DNA from: Limnomonas spitsbergensis
Lineage: Eukaryota; Chlorophyta; Chlorophyceae; Chlamydomonadales
Reading direction: 5' to 3'
DNA: 64,000 nt
Assembly (NCBI GenBank): GCA_037349105.1
Contig: JAYJMM010000114.1
Location: forward strand, 3,277,501 to 3,341,500
The notes beneath the pieces were generated by a model. It did no database searches. It saw nothing but the letters and a program-made list of their open reading frames with translations, and was not told the origin of the DNA. Each line of letters opens with the position of its first letter. The first letter of the stretch is position 1. A program made the translations under genes and the position numbers. Shown piece after piece: positions 46,501-50,237 of the stretch.

Positions 46501-47555
46501 TTGCTCAGGCCACCGGCTGTAGGCCACCGGCCGTAGGCCAGCCAACGTATTAACCCCATTGGCCCAGTGGTGGCTGCCCACCTGCCCGCCAAACATGGTC
46601 TGGTGCACTAAAAGTAAACACTGCTGGACTCCCTGGTGTGTCTACTGTCTGGTATCCCAGTCTGGTGCCCGGAGGGGGATGAGTGCGCACACCAGGCATC
46701 AGGTGGCTCTGATGCCAGGCACTCTTGATTTGATGGTGCTTCAGCTACATTTCACTCACACACTATGGGGCCTAAGACCCGATGGGCCTGGTGCAGCCGG
46801 GTGCTTACTGGTTGGGCCCTCGGACGTAGGCCATTCAATGCTTGGATGCTCAATGCTTGGTCAATGCATGGATGCTCAGTGCTTGATCCATGCTACGGCC
46901 TACGGCCGATCAATGCTTGGACCCCATCAGGCCCGTGGAGGCGGCCCAGCAGCCTGCCAAAAGTGGTCTGGTGCATACATAAGTAAGCATAGATACCCTG
47001 GGTTGGAGGAGTGCAATGTTGATCCGCCAGAGTCGAGAAGGGGGCGCCCATGTGGAGGGGCAAGCCATGTGGGTCATCTGTCAAGAAGGGCGACAACAGC
47101 GGCTGGGCTGCCAGGTTACAATCATGAGCAATGCATGCGAAAGCATGTAGAATCAGGCTCGTGATATGGGTTAAGGGCCTCTGTCTCAGAGAGACCCGTC
47201 ATCATACTGGTGGCAGGAGCTCGGGTCTCGACGGATTCAAAAGTCGATATCCTCCTCCCCCGTTTACCTGGGAGGCTTCAGCAATTGTTTTTCATTCATG
47301 TACCGGTGTAAGCACCCCTTAGATTGGCCGCATGTGCCTCACCGTGCAAGCCGATCCGGCCTGGCAGGCCTTGGTTAGGTAATGCTTGTTGGTGTCGTTC
47401 GCGCCATTGCCTATGTTGCACCAGTTGTTGAGGCCGTTGGCGAAGACAGCCAAAACCGAGTCAATGTGCATGAGGCATAGCACGAGGGGTAGAAGGCAGG
47501 CTGACGCTGTAGGCGCTGTGCGCCTGCGGGGCTGATGCTGTGCCAAGCCCGCCAT
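13386..47555 (-). CDS. Large modular proline-rich extracellular matrix/cell-wall glycoprotein gene (about 30 exons)
   Basis: One gene can be followed over 34 kb. Exon 1 encodes a signal peptide (MAGLAQHQPRRR then ACLLPLVLCLM). Exon 30 ends in TAA at 13386-13388. All junctions except exon 3/4 are phase-compatible with AG acceptors and GT donors (one GC donor, exon 5). The coding length is about 3.99 kb, about 1,330 residues; more than 85% of the locus is intron. The protein has an N-terminal globular region, then seven proline-rich linkers (exons 8, 12, 13, 15, 18, 23, 27) separating cysteine-containing modules. Modules 2-4 share the order '(S/T/V)xC..(Y/F)(I/V).(A/S)W', 'C..(E/N)GL..(F/Y)RLS', 'PCGS(T/V)(V/I)xT' and then 'CC' before the next polyproline. 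Such Ser-Pro linkers are hydroxylated and arabinosylated in volvocalean wall proteins. The architecture is pherophorin-like, but I cannot confirm the DUF3707 cysteine pattern. It is inferred to be secreted to the wall or matrix. Introns consist largely of minisatellites derived from the exon edges. Confidence 0.7.
13836..13949 (-). CDS. Extracellular protein gene, exon 29
   Basis: Acceptor TGCTCTCAG|GGCTTC, donor ATTTGG|GTGAGT, 114 nt, phase 0/0. It encodes GFAPTFSYSVTVGFNEAAAS and LFQAKATVMPSLRDLIW. The nearer ACAG at about 13928 would break the frame. Confidence 0.65.
14020..14395. repeat. Dispersed 'CAGCTACA' motif clusters
   Basis: Runs such as ttcagctacacttcagctac occur at 14020-14095 and 14335-14395, in the intron between exons 28 and 29. 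The same motif recurs at 24180-24235, 32280-32395, 33260-33320, 42160-42375 and 45020-45040, so it is a dispersed low-complexity family in this genome. Confidence 0.6.
14424..14497 (-). CDS. Extracellular protein gene, exon 28
   Basis: Acceptor CCGCCAG|GTGCC, donor TTACG|GTGGGT, 74 nt, phase 1 in and 0 out. It encodes AATFASDFSLSQPDNFTLSE and CTIT, with an N-glycosylation sequon (NFT). Confidence 0.65.
14907..15180 (-). CDS. Extracellular protein gene, exon 27: polyproline linker 7
   Basis: Acceptor ACCTTCAG|GTCCC, donor CTGTCAG|GTGAAC, 274 nt, phase 0 in and 1 out. It encodes VPILCCAGAAPPSPPPPPP, a long Pro/Ser/Arg linker, then FTQKLTVTAPPYRTNASKPT and EIEFVGCPYMLS. A copy of its 3' end lies at about 14720-14760. 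Confidence 0.75.
15681..15770 (-). CDS. Extracellular protein gene, exon 26: module 4, 'PCGS' exon
   Basis: Acceptor CCTCCCAG|GTGGG, donor CAAGAG|GTAAAG, 90 nt, phase 0/0. It encodes VGKMPCGSTVATTYPVSTG and RPALFRQCSQE. Four copies of its acceptor and first bases lie at 15.82-16.06 kb. Confidence 0.75.
15820..16060 (-). repeat. Four copies of the exon 26 acceptor edge
   Basis: The segment reading (minus) '...TCCTCCCA.ATTGG.AAGATGCC.TGTGGGC' recurs at about 15830, 15900, 15965 and 16035 before the real acceptor at 15770. The copies are separated by G-rich runs on the plus strand and have mostly lost the AG. Confidence 0.7.
16236..16358 (-). CDS. Extracellular protein gene, exon 25: module 4, part 2
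   Basis: Acceptor GTTTGCAG|CCATC, donor GCCTTG|GTGAGG, 123 nt, phase 0/0. It encodes PSITCAAEGLYGYRLSVQFL and EGSNFALISDLNMQYLAL. It matches exon 20 in length and pattern. A copy of its donor end lies at about 16100-16140. Confidence 0.75.
16781..18800 (-). repeat. 50-bp minisatellite, about 40 copies, derived from the exon 24 donor edge
   Basis: Each unit, read on the minus strand, contains CTTGTTCCCTGGCTG|GTAGG, the end of exon 24 with its 5' splice site, followed by intron sequence with TTTAGGGTTTAGGG. The real exon end is CTGGTTCCCTGGTTG|GTAGG. Copies are nearly identical, differing mainly at one A/G and at scattered sites, which suggests recent amplification or homogenisation. Confidence 0.9.
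18784..18853 (-). CDS. Extracellular protein gene, exon 24: module 4, part 1
   Basis: Acceptor GCTGGCAG|GGTC, donor TGGTTG|GTAGGT, 70 nt, phase 2 in and 0 out. It encodes VSDCVSYVNSWTGFLNGMLV and PWL. Its last 20 nt plus the donor are repeated about 40 times in the following intron. Confidence 0.75.
19020..19470 (-). repeat. Degenerate tandem repeat after the exon 23 donor
   Basis: Phrases such as ggcaggtagctaggcacatg and aaggcactaagtgtcagg recur four to five times. The copy next to exon 23 (gtgcctagctaac on the minus strand) lies just inside the intron, so this array also grows from an exon edge. Confidence 0.6.
19483..19697 (-). CDS. Extracellular protein gene, exon 23: polyproline linker 6
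   Basis: Acceptor TGCCAG|GTGCC, donor CAACAG|GTGGGA, 215 nt, phase 0 in and 2 out. It encodes VPFLCCSPPSPGILVLSPPP, a classical PPPPSPPPP run, then TIHPTVTVLITSPN. Confidence 0.75.
20125..20151. repeat. (CA)n microsatellite
   Basis: An alternating acacacac run in the intron before exon 23. Confidence 0.8.
20198..20287 (-). CDS. Extracellular protein gene, exon 22: module 3, 'PCGS' exon
   Basis: Acceptor CTGCCAG|GCAAG, donor ACGTTG|GTAAGA, 90 nt, phase 0/0. It encodes ASNMPCGSTVVTYYSPALG and GSLSQRCGTL, a close sister of exons 17 and 26. Confidence 0.75.
20632..20715. repeat. (CATGTT)n-type microsatellite
   Basis: The hexamers catgtt/catgct are repeated about 14 times in the intron between exons 21 and 22. 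Confidence 0.8.
20883..20960 (-). CDS. Extracellular protein gene, possible exon 21, module 3 only
   Basis: Acceptor TTTCTTTTAG|TCTGC, donor CTACG|GTCAGT, 78 nt, phase 0/0. It encodes SAPLSLRAAALQDIHLWADG. No counterpart is seen in modules 2 and 4. Skipping it also keeps the frame, so it may be a cassette exon or not an exon at all. Confidence 0.4.
21027..21149 (-). CDS. Extracellular protein gene, exon 20: module 3, part 2
   Basis: Acceptor AATTGCAG|GCTCC (the later ATGCAG would break the frame), donor GCGATG|GTGAGT, 123 nt, phase 0/0. It encodes APVLCSSNGLTDFRLSISIV and DSATFVFLINSKMQDLAM. Confidence 0.7.
21297..21535 (-). repeat. About 51-bp array beside exon 20, with GTAAGT in each unit
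   Basis: Four to five units of a G/C-skewed repeat. On the minus strand each unit contains GGGGGGTAAGTACCC, a perfect 5' splice consensus. The array starts with a copy of the exon 20 acceptor context (gagcctgcaattatcga). Confidence 0.75.
21628..21697 (-). CDS. Extracellular protein gene, exon 19: module 3, part 1
   Basis: Acceptor TGTGTAG|GCCG, donor TGGAAT|GTGAGT, 70 nt, phase 2 in and 0 out. It encodes PSSCSPYIDAWTNYVISLGT, the counterpart of PTDCSPFIQAW in exon 16. Confidence 0.7.
22481..22635 (-). CDS. Extracellular protein gene, exon 18: polyproline linker 5
   Basis: Acceptor ACTCACAG|ATGCC, donor ATCAGCAG|GTGAGG, 155 nt, phase 0 in and 2 out. It encodes MPSLCCNPPPPGALLSPPPP, more prolines, then TSISVVISFIS. 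Three copies of the acceptor region lie at 22.7-22.9 kb. Confidence 0.7.
22630..22920 (-). repeat. Exon 18 acceptor edge plus three tandem copies
   Basis: The motif (plus) tgatggcatctgtgagtg at exon 18 recurs as tgacggcatct/tgacggcatgc at about 22720, 22810 and 22890, roughly 90 bp apart, each followed by a run of G. Confidence 0.7.
23142..23231 (-). CDS. Extracellular protein gene, exon 17: module 2, 'PCGS' exon
   Basis: Acceptor CCTCAG|GCCAG, donor CTCG|GTAGGT, 90 nt, phase 0/0. It encodes ASNTPCGSVITTSYLPTLG and DQDLVQSCGFS. Sister exons 22 and 26 are also exactly 90 nt. Five degenerate copies of its 5' part lie upstream in the intron. Confidence 0.7.
23230..23960 (-). repeat. Exon 17 acceptor edge plus five degenerate copies
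   Basis: The segment 'aaggtaggaggtggtgatgacgctg...cttgctggcctgaggagac' recurs at about 23315, 23440, 23640, 23770 and 23920 on a period of 120-150 bp. On the minus strand each copy resembles CTCAG|GCCAGCAA and the next ~35 coding bases. Confidence 0.8.
24271..24463 (-). CDS. Extracellular protein gene, exon 16: module 2 core, undivided
   Basis: Acceptor CTTTACAG|GCCC, donor GTCAAG|GTGCGG, 193 nt, phase 2 in and 0 out. It encodes PTDCSPFIQAWTIFADIVQI, then PALCVPEGVNGIRLGFAFFS and ADSARFISIATSNAAFLVK. Its length equals the sum of the 70- and 123-nt exons of modules 3 and 4. Four partial copies of its 5' end lie in the preceding intron. Confidence 0.75.
24460..24850 (-). repeat. Exon 16 acceptor edge plus four tandem copies
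   Basis: The phrase cgtccaagcctggatgaatg, complementary to the exon 16 codons for CSPFIQAWT, recurs at about 24520, 24618 and 24710 and, more degenerate, near 24805. The spacing is about 97 bp, and each copy keeps the flanking acceptor-like sequence. Confidence 0.8.
25318..28590. repeat. 41-bp minisatellite, about 80 copies
   Basis: The unit contains ggtatcacacattcacaa and gccatgccggtgtttattat. It lies in the 4.6-kb intron between exons 15 and 16. Units are near-identical, with a few recurring variants (ggcgatgcc, tatcagg, tatgagg) arranged in repeating order, so higher-order duplication has occurred. Confidence 0.95.
29027..29223 (-). CDS. Extracellular protein gene, exon 15: polyproline linker 4
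   Basis: Acceptor CCCGTAG|ATG, donor GACCAG|GTTAGT, 197 nt, phase 0 in and 2 out. It encodes QCSIPGFQWNSSNLYALNCP, a Pro-rich linker, then GMPVNILIAFPAYATR, the first strand of module 2. It is followed by a 4.6-kb intron with the 41-bp array. Confidence 0.7.
29519..29539. repeat. (TA)n microsatellite
   Basis: An alternating ta run of about 20 bp in the intron between exons 14 and 15. Confidence 0.8.
29618..29708 (-). CDS. Extracellular protein gene, exon 14
   Basis: Acceptor CCCCGACAG|GTTT, donor TTTTCG|GTGCGT, 91 nt, phase 2 in and 0 out. It encodes FVDRFKEATLATLSIQSILN and NRNGCGTSFS. Confidence 0.65.
29709..31140. other. Intron 13, about 1.4 kb
   Basis: The intron begins (minus strand) with telomere-like TTTAGGG motifs at 31105-31140. 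It contains an imperfect direct repeat of about 170 bp period (gcagcaaaa...aggtgc.acatat.cgcaagctg at about 30300 and 30475). I see no exon in it. Confidence 0.45.
31141..31439 (-). CDS. Extracellular protein gene, exon 13: polyproline linker 3 and module 1
   Basis: Acceptor AACTCAG|GGATAC, donor GTTTT|GTGAGT, 299 nt (the longest exon), phase 0 in and 2 out. It encodes GYTCSPPPP, more prolines, then CFSFIFLRDDLDQYTQTDCY and TLATNVNNFMGVGISM. The intron begins with telomere-like TTTAGGG repeats directly after the donor. Confidence 0.7.
31867..32068 (-). CDS. Extracellular protein gene, exon 12: polyproline linker 2
   Basis: Acceptor CTCTTGCAG|CACT, donor GTCCAG|GTGTGT, 202 nt, phase 2 in and 0 out. 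It encodes STSSSTFASRACPPLPLSP, a proline-rich run, then HSFEDTITNTYSVCSSAG and VPFCGFNVQ. Confidence 0.65.
32833..32946 (-). CDS. Extracellular protein gene, exon 11
   Basis: Acceptor CACACAG|CATC, donor CGCCAG|GTGAGC, 114 nt, phase 2/2. It encodes IYYRLTVDLVTFYQRITLQA and then WDQIISAMNPGCGFLA. The 'GCG' end resembles exon 14 and exon 7. Confidence 0.65.
33132..33176 (-). CDS. Extracellular protein gene, exon 10
   Basis: A tiny 45-nt exon, acceptor GACGGCAG|CTG, donor GCCTG|GTGAGT, phase 2/2. It encodes CVPFITAALNCNIA and joins exon 9 and exon 11 in frame. Confidence 0.6.
33812..33956 (-). CDS. Extracellular protein gene, exon 9
   Basis: Acceptor CTTCCAG|ACTGC, donor AGCGT|GTGAGT, 145 nt, phase 1 in and 2 out. 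It encodes DCTLLELQLAQYYQSLPDFY, then RVRCAITATLNGTV and GPAIITSTLSVSV. The upstream intron edge is a 200-bp hexanucleotide microsatellite. Confidence 0.7.
33990..34210. repeat. Hexanucleotide microsatellite blocks
   Basis: Consecutive blocks of (atgagc)n, (cctcag)n and (catcag)n, each 6 bp, adjoin the acceptor of exon 9. Because 6 is a multiple of 3, all frames stay open here; these frames are not evidence of coding. Confidence 0.85.
34634..34822 (-). CDS. Extracellular protein gene, exon 8: first polyproline linker
   Basis: Acceptor CTTCGCAG|TCTGG, donor GATAG|GTGCGT, 189 nt, phase 1/1. It encodes FWNNPVNCSTRPP, then a P/S/G-rich run (PPPPAPPPGPSPPP and similar), then ENDFSKVSISSTSKTFNTI, where the next globular module begins. 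Confidence 0.7.
34865..34965. repeat. Telomere-like TTTAGGG/TAGGG tract in intron 7
   Basis: Irregular ggtttaggg, ctagggttaggg and gtgtagggc motifs. A shorter cluster is at 34460-34515. Confidence 0.6.
35300..36370. repeat. 95-bp minisatellite, six near-perfect units with degenerate flanks
   Basis: Units with cagccttgcaggctaacgca and ctccaaggtcagactccca repeat exactly every 95 bp from about 35715 to 36290. More diverged copies extend to 35300 and 36500. It lies in intron 7. Minus-strand homology to an exon edge is not evident. Confidence 0.85.
36605..36720 (-). pseudogene. Degenerate tandem copy of exon 7
   Basis: On the minus strand KANWNMHASMNMSGC and DPNQVSCE mirror KANVNMYADMNTAGC and DPNQVS of exon 7, and the donor TCCT|GTGAGT is kept. 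The acceptor TTTTGCAG has become TTGAAG and about 15 bp are missing, so the copy is probably not spliced in. Confidence 0.6.
36757..36865 (-). CDS. Extracellular protein gene, exon 7
   Basis: Acceptor TTTTGCAG|ATC, donor TATCCT|GTGAGT, 109 nt, phase 0 in and 1 out. It encodes IFVVVKANVNMYADMNTAGC followed by GTVGPTATLVDPNQVS. A nearly full-length degenerate copy lies immediately downstream at about 36612-36715. Confidence 0.65.
36875..37160. repeat. Short repeats and G-tract upstream of exon 7
   Basis: Phrases such as caaaaggagggcaggccac recur four to five times over about 200 bp, followed by an irregular run of about 20 G. Confidence 0.6.
37315..37460. repeat. About 50-bp repeats beside the exon 6 donor
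   Basis: Three copies of ccagagcatcagcccagcca with variable spacers lie just inside the intron that begins at 37475. Confidence 0.6.
37476..37601 (-). CDS. Extracellular protein gene, exon 6
   Basis: Acceptor CCCGCAG|GTCTG, donor CCTCAG|GTGCAG, exactly 42 codons, phase 0/0. It encodes VCDPYKSFFFPSTNSFDPL, then a Cys-rich end (GSCQCNQGITDCPP). Confidence 0.65.
37660..37810. repeat. About 31-bp tandem repeat
   Basis: Units like cgatgagaatcagtg with gatgaagtgataaa repeat about five times in intron 5, upstream of exon 6. Confidence 0.7.
38285..38415. repeat. Short-period 'agctagcacatc' array
   Basis: Variants of catcagctagcacat and acataagctagg are repeated about 12 times. The open frame through it (LADVLADVLAYALAYVLA) is a by-product of the repeat. 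Confidence 0.75.
38986..39058 (-). CDS. Extracellular protein gene, exon 5 (GC donor)
   Basis: Acceptor CCCTGCAG|GTAC, donor CACAG|GCAAGT, a strong GC-type 5' splice site, 73 nt, phase 2 in and 0 out. It encodes YNNLFPLGIYGRFACSSFPI. The intron before it (3.6 kb) contains the 22-bp array of about 100 copies. A copy of its 3' end and GC donor lies at about 38675-38710. Confidence 0.6.
39425..41695. repeat. 22-bp minisatellite, about 100 copies
   Basis: Units of the type cttcacactgtcaggccaca with recurring variants (ggctac, ggcttc, catgcttc). It lies in intron 4. Because 22 is not a multiple of 3 and no unit has a stop, all three plus-strand frames are open for more than 500 codons; these are not genes. 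Confidence 0.95.
42160..42375. repeat. 22-bp 'CAGCTACACAACAGCTGCA' array, about nine copies
   Basis: Regular repetition of cagctacacaacagctgca in intron 4 close to exon 4; related to the dispersed CAGCTACA motif. Confidence 0.85.
42669..42746 (-). CDS. Extracellular protein gene, exon 4
   Basis: Acceptor ATGTGCAG|GCGGG, donor GTCGC|GTGAGT, 78 nt. Read after one leading base it gives GTGTEPLNGISLAILKNFDP. The phase out (2) fits exon 5. The incoming phase does not match exon 3 as drawn. A degenerate copy of its middle lies at about 42425-42466. Confidence 0.55.
43349..43407 (-). CDS. Extracellular protein gene, exon 3 (3' end unresolved)
   Basis: Acceptor GTTGACAG|GGAAG is phase-compatible with exon 2 and gives GKYFLYRDYRNYLWLTIALE. 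No convincing GT donor follows before an in-frame TAG at 43316-43318; a GC donor or a short missed exon is possible. A partial copy of this acceptor region with a better polypyrimidine tract sits at about 43500 (TTTGCCGACAG|GGAATC), so an alternative start there cannot be excluded. Confidence 0.45.
44090..44190. repeat. (CA)-rich repeats with 'ccaaagagcc'
   Basis: cacacaccaaagagcc is repeated three to four times in the intron after exon 2. Confidence 0.6.
44293..44455 (-). CDS. Extracellular protein gene, exon 2
   Basis: Acceptor GTTCAG|ACTGC, donor TTTGGG|GTGAGT, 163 nt, phase 0 in and 1 out. It encodes TADEWWSSTGPSYGACLI and continues to VCGGAAGVQTRPLVDKFG, with two cysteines. The 2.9-kb intron before it holds GGTG-rich tandem repeats. 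Confidence 0.7.
44695..44785. repeat. 11-12-bp 'gtacactggct' array
   Basis: About seven copies of tgtacactgg variants in intron 1. Confidence 0.75.
46190..46420. repeat. About 100-bp tandem repeat with (GGTG)n
   Basis: Three copies of a unit with ggaggggctgccggggga and cggcacaatccctgt, each joined by runs of gggtgggt. It lies in intron 1. Confidence 0.75.
46800..46930. repeat. 'caatgcttgg' short repeats
   Basis: caatgcttggatgctcaatg and related phrases recur five times in intron 1. Confidence 0.6.
47343..47555 (-). CDS. Extracellular protein gene, exon 1: signal peptide
   Basis: Starts at ATG 47555 and ends at GCTTGCACG|GTGAGG, 71 codons, phase 0 out. It has a basic n-region (PRRR), a hydrophobic core (ACLLPLVLCLMHI) and then the mature start near VFANGLNNWCNIG. 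The frame is open upstream to 47924, but this ATG is the one that places a signal peptide at the N-terminus. Confidence 0.75.
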
Positions 47556-48149
47556 GGAGAGACCAGCAGGGGGACGCACCCAGCCAAGATTGCTCTGATG
47601 CAGATGGTAGATGACTAGATTTCTGTCCCTCAAGTGATTACTTCTTTGTACACCGGCAGCCTCGTTAAGTAGCAAATGCTCTGGATCGAAGAAATAGCAT
47701 GTGTTCGTGTATGTGCTTGCGCTGCAGAAAACCTCGAGATGCGTGTGTGTTAAATCGAACAGACGCTGCAAGTGGAAGGCAGCGAGCTGAAGTCGCAGCG
47801 AAAATCTGGGTTTTAGTGGTTCGAGATGCGATGTGGCACTGGGTCGGAAGCAGGGTCGGAAGCTGGAGCTGAAGCTGAGATGTTGCAGATGACTGCCATT
47901 GCCAACGGCGGGTTCCGGCGACATGATGACGTGTCGACGTCAAACCTTCGGCCTTCCCACCCAGGTGGGTGACACCTTCCCGCCTACCGCTACACTCATA
48001 TCTGCAGTTTTTGCTTCGTGCTGTGAGAGCTTCGGCCATCGGGGTAGTTTGGGCCTTCTGGCTGGCTGCTACTTTGTGGTCTTGTGGGTGGAGGGCCATG
48101 CCATTATTGGGGTCGTACTTGCCCCTCTTAATCGTGGTGTTAGACTGTT
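47556..48149. other. Upstream region of the large extracellular protein gene
   Basis: This holds the presumed 5' untranslated region and promoter of the minus-strand gene starting at 47555. The frame is open upstream of the ATG to 47924 but has no recognisable protein features. I see no convincing core promoter motif. Confidence 0.4.
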
Positions 48150-48500
48150 CGTGTCCAGGCATGTCCTTTTCTGGCTTCCTGTCAGCTCTTATCCCCTTCT
48201 GCAGGTTGGTTGCCGTTGTATCGGTTTTGGTAGAGATGTTTGCAGCCGCATTGGGGTGAGATTCTGGTGTTAGTGTGCCCTAGCTAGAGGTTTGTCAGTG
48301 TACCGGTAGGTAAGTTGGTAGGGTAGCAGGTTTTTGTAGACCTCATTCGAACTTTTGTATTGAGTTATTTCAGCCTTGTGAGTGCTTGTTGATTGTGCGC
48401 CTTGCCTGTTCCTGCTTTCTCAGCTGCCAACGAGGGCCGCATGCGCACCTTGGCTGTTTTTTGTGTTCGCGTTTCAGGTCCGGTATACTATGGTTGGGCG
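48150..48500 (+). repeat. Dispersed repeat, copy 1, upstream of the LINE-type ORF1
   Basis: About 330 bp align by eye with 61700-62020 (shared phrases include ctcagctgccgatgagggcc versus ctcagctgccaacgagggcc, and gtgtgagtacttgttg versus tgtgagtgcttgttg). Since it precedes the ORF1-like frame on the same strand, it may be the 5' untranslated region of that retrotransposon family. Confidence 0.6.
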
Positions 48501-48979
48501 GCAGCAAGCCTTACGGTACACCTTATAAAAATGTGAATTCCAGGCAAAAGATATATGCATCAAATTTCCCAGCTCCTCAAGAAACTAGCCCTCGCCAATG
48601 TCTACCACCCGCACAAAAGCCAGAGCCTCCCTCACATGCCTGCCCCGGCACAAATGGGCACTGGCGCCCTCCGGGAAGCCTGGCCAACCCCGCTCCCTAA
48701 GCTTGTCCTTGACGCTAGGACATTAAAAGCAAAATGTAGCGCCTCCTCGGGCTCCTCCACATGCTCGCCACCTCCCCTTGCCCAGCACCGCTGGCACCTA
48801 AACAATTTCCAGTCCATGCAAACTATCTGTTGAAGTGGGCGGCGAGCCTCACAATTTGTTGGTCCAAGTAAAATAAAGGAACAAATGGGCAGGTAGCTGC
48901 CACCCTGTTGATGGCTTTCTTAGCCACCTCATGCTGTTGGCCTAGGTAGGTGGAGGGGCAGAATGTGGCGGTGCGTCCC

Positions 48980-49825
48980 ATGGTGGAGCAATTCTCCCAG
49001 AAAATCGACGAGTTGATGCTTCAGATGCACGCAATAAAATGCTTTGAATTAAAAAAGGAGTTCGTGGAGCTCGAGAAGAAGGTTTCTACGTGTGTGAAGG
49101 AAGTCGTTGAGCCATCTTTCCTGATCATTCGTGATGATGTAGCGGGACTGAAGGCTAGCATGAGCGTGCTGAACGGCAGGGATGTCGTGATAGCTGCGAT
49201 GCAGAAGGAGCATGTCAATGTGAAGGCAGTTTTGAAGAAGATGGTGTCAGAAGCAACATTGGCAGCAGCAACAGCAGGAACTACACTGATGGTAGAAACC
49301 GAACGATCTAACGGCAGCAGCATCAACAACAACAACAACACAGAGCGTCAGGCAGCAGCCCCGGCGGTTGCAACATCGCGCGGCGGTGGCACCAGCATGG
49401 GTGCCAACGGCATTGCTCCGCTAGCCATGCATGACAGCAGGGATTCCAGCTTCGTGATATCTGGCCTGCCAGAGGGTGGTCTGGGGGAGGACTGTGCGGC
49501 TCTGGTGTGTGAGACAGTGTGCAAGCTCATGGGTATCACTATCAATGTCAACAGCGCCTTCCGCATGGGCAAGCCGGATCCCAACAACAAGTTCATGCGG
49601 AAGATCAAGTTCCGCGTGGGCAATCACAGCGAGGCCGAGAGCATAGTGTATGGGAGGATTCAGTTGGCAGGCAAGGGTGTCACCATCTGGGATGATATGT
49701 CCCCTGCAGAGTTGTCGGCACGGCATGAGCTCTGGCCCAAGTTCCAGTTTGCCAAGGAGATGAAGTTGAGGGTGTTTTTCACGCGTGCTCGGCTCTTTGT
49801 CGATGGGGTGGAGGTGGCCGCATGA
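48980..49825 (+). CDS. ORF1-like protein of a non-LTR (LINE-type) retrotransposon
   Basis: The first ATG after the in-frame stop at 48947 is at 48980 (a GTG at 48950 also opens the frame). The product is about 281 residues ending in TGA. Residues 10-110 are heptad-like and probably coiled coil (KKEFVELEKKVSTCVKEVVE). A low-complexity Asn/Ala/Gly linker follows. The C-terminal domain has SSFVISGLPEGG, AFRMGKPDPNNKFMRKIKFR, VTIWDDMSPAELSARHEL and LRVFFTRARLFVDG. This order (R.G, PRP/KFR, 'K.L.G..I.I..D.S/T..E...R', 'v.....RLFVdG') is typical of LINE ORF1 RNA-binding domains. No endonuclease or reverse transcriptase follows, so the copy is truncated or only ORF1 is kept. Confidence 0.65.
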   Translation: MVEQFSQKIDELMLQMHAIKCFELKKEFVELEKKVSTCVKEVVEPSFLIIRDDVAGLKASMSVLNGRDVVIAAMQKEHVNVKAVLKKMVSEATLAAATAGTTLMVETERSNGSSINNNNNTERQAAAPAVATSRGGGTSMGANGIAPLAMHDSRDSSFVISGLPEGGLGEDCAALVCETVCKLMGITINVNSAFRMGKPDPNNKFMRKIKFRVGNHSEAESIVYGRIQLAGKGVTIWDDMSPAELSARHELWPKFQFAKEMKLRVFFTRARLFVDGVEVAA

Positions 49826-50237
49826 GTTTTTGCTTTCATATGTCAGGTTAAGGGGGAGTCTTGACTTGGGATGACTATCACCTTGATTATCACAATTCCT
49901 ATCTCTGGTCCATGTGTTTGTATCATCGTTTTTGAATCACTAATTTAACATTGAAATGGCTCACTCACAGAAGTTTCACACACTCATCTCAATAATTTAT
50001 ACACACAGGTCACACTTTTTAAACATTTAACTCACTTAAGTTATGTGTCACACAGTTTCATACATATTTCACACATTTTAAAACACTTAAATACACTGAA
50101 GTTTTGCTTACACATCACACAGTTTTTACACAGACTCATAAAATTTCACTAAAGCTTTCTTGTTTCCTTCTCAATTAGAATCTAACGCTGTCCCTTACGA
50201 CACTCACCTGTCTTTCCTAGGAGGCGTCCAACCGAAC
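49826..50237. other. AT-rich tail after the ORF1-like frame
   Basis: A pyrimidine- and A-rich stretch with recurrent tcacac, cacatttt and cacacag motifs. It is unlike its neighbours in base composition. It could be the 3' end of the retrotransposon insertion; no gene is seen. Confidence 0.4.
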
